Below are positions 63,794 through 64,000 of a stretch of 64,000 nucleotides of DNA, one piece after another. Below the pieces are notes generated by a model. It was not told where the DNA came from. It saw only the letters and a program-made list of their open reading frames with translations, and searched no databases. Origin of the DNA: Chrysomallon squamiferum (taxonomy: Eukaryota > Mollusca > Gastropoda > Neomphalida > Peltospiridae). The DNA lies in NCBI GenBank assembly GCA_012295275.1, contig CM022670.1:28668381-28732380 (forward strand), given 5' to 3'. The position numbers and the translations under genes were made by a program. Position 1 is the stretch's first letter. Every line of letters starts with the position of its first letter.

Positions 63794-64000
63794 CGGAAAT
63801 CACTTGCTAGACACACCACAACTGCTGACAACAATCTAACATACTAACAACTTACGAGAAATCAAAGTAGAAACCTGATTGAATATTAATCAGATTTAAG
63901 GGATTTATTATGATCTTTTTCTCTTTTAAAAAGGTGAAGCACTTTATAAAAGTAGCTAGTTTTAGTTTGTTTTTGTTGTTTTTTTATTTATATATACATT

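Overview
This is an AT-rich, intron-rich eukaryotic nuclear window. GT–AG introns, homopolymer runs, AAT/ATT, CA and TA microsatellites, and DNA transposon copies are common. The four recognisable genes are animal housekeeping or ciliary genes, spliced into about 6 to 22 coding exons with introns of roughly 0.1–4 kb. Protein style and base composition suggest a lophotrochozoan, most likely a mollusc. That placement is inference; no species-specific marker is visible.

Layout. 1–720: a degenerate minisatellite rich in ACTAGT, then a decayed partial copy of an exon from the next gene. 3140–4802 (+): an unrecognised two-exon gene of about 421 aa. 8736–15353 (−): a uroporphyrinogen decarboxylase (UROD) gene of nine coding exons and 372 aa. 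Its first intron carries a deleted pogo/Tigger element that keeps an open DNA-binding-domain frame. 16767–25658 (+): RMC1 (Mic1/C18orf8), 22 coding exons and 661 aa, divergent from UROD. 25659–33616: a long AT-rich stretch without a convincing gene, probably 3' UTRs and spacer. 33617–38731 (−): an ELOVL2/5-type fatty-acid elongase, six coding exons and 296 aa, with a probable non-coding first exon at about 40262–40330. 44231–63793 (+): TTLL7, a tubulin polyglutamylase of 17 coding exons and about 912 aa. Its last intron holds a decayed Tc1-type transposon with recognisable ends.

The genes form no operon-like unit. UROD is in haem synthesis, RMC1 in endolysosomal Rab7 activation, ELOVL in very-long-chain and polyunsaturated fatty-acid synthesis in the ER, and TTLL7 modifies axonemal and neuronal tubulin. 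Two pairs are divergent (UROD/RMC1 and ELOVL/TTLL7), so each pair may share a promoter region.

I saw no entirely new system. The most interesting points are: tandem partial copies of the penultimate TTLL7 exon; two competing donors that would read the last TTLL7 exon in different frames; a TTLL7 splice acceptor made from an ATT microsatellite; a UROD missing two motifs that are nearly invariant in the family; and the exon fragment next to the minisatellite at the left end. All exon limits were read by eye from splice consensus, frame continuity and family similarity; no alignment or transcript data were used.
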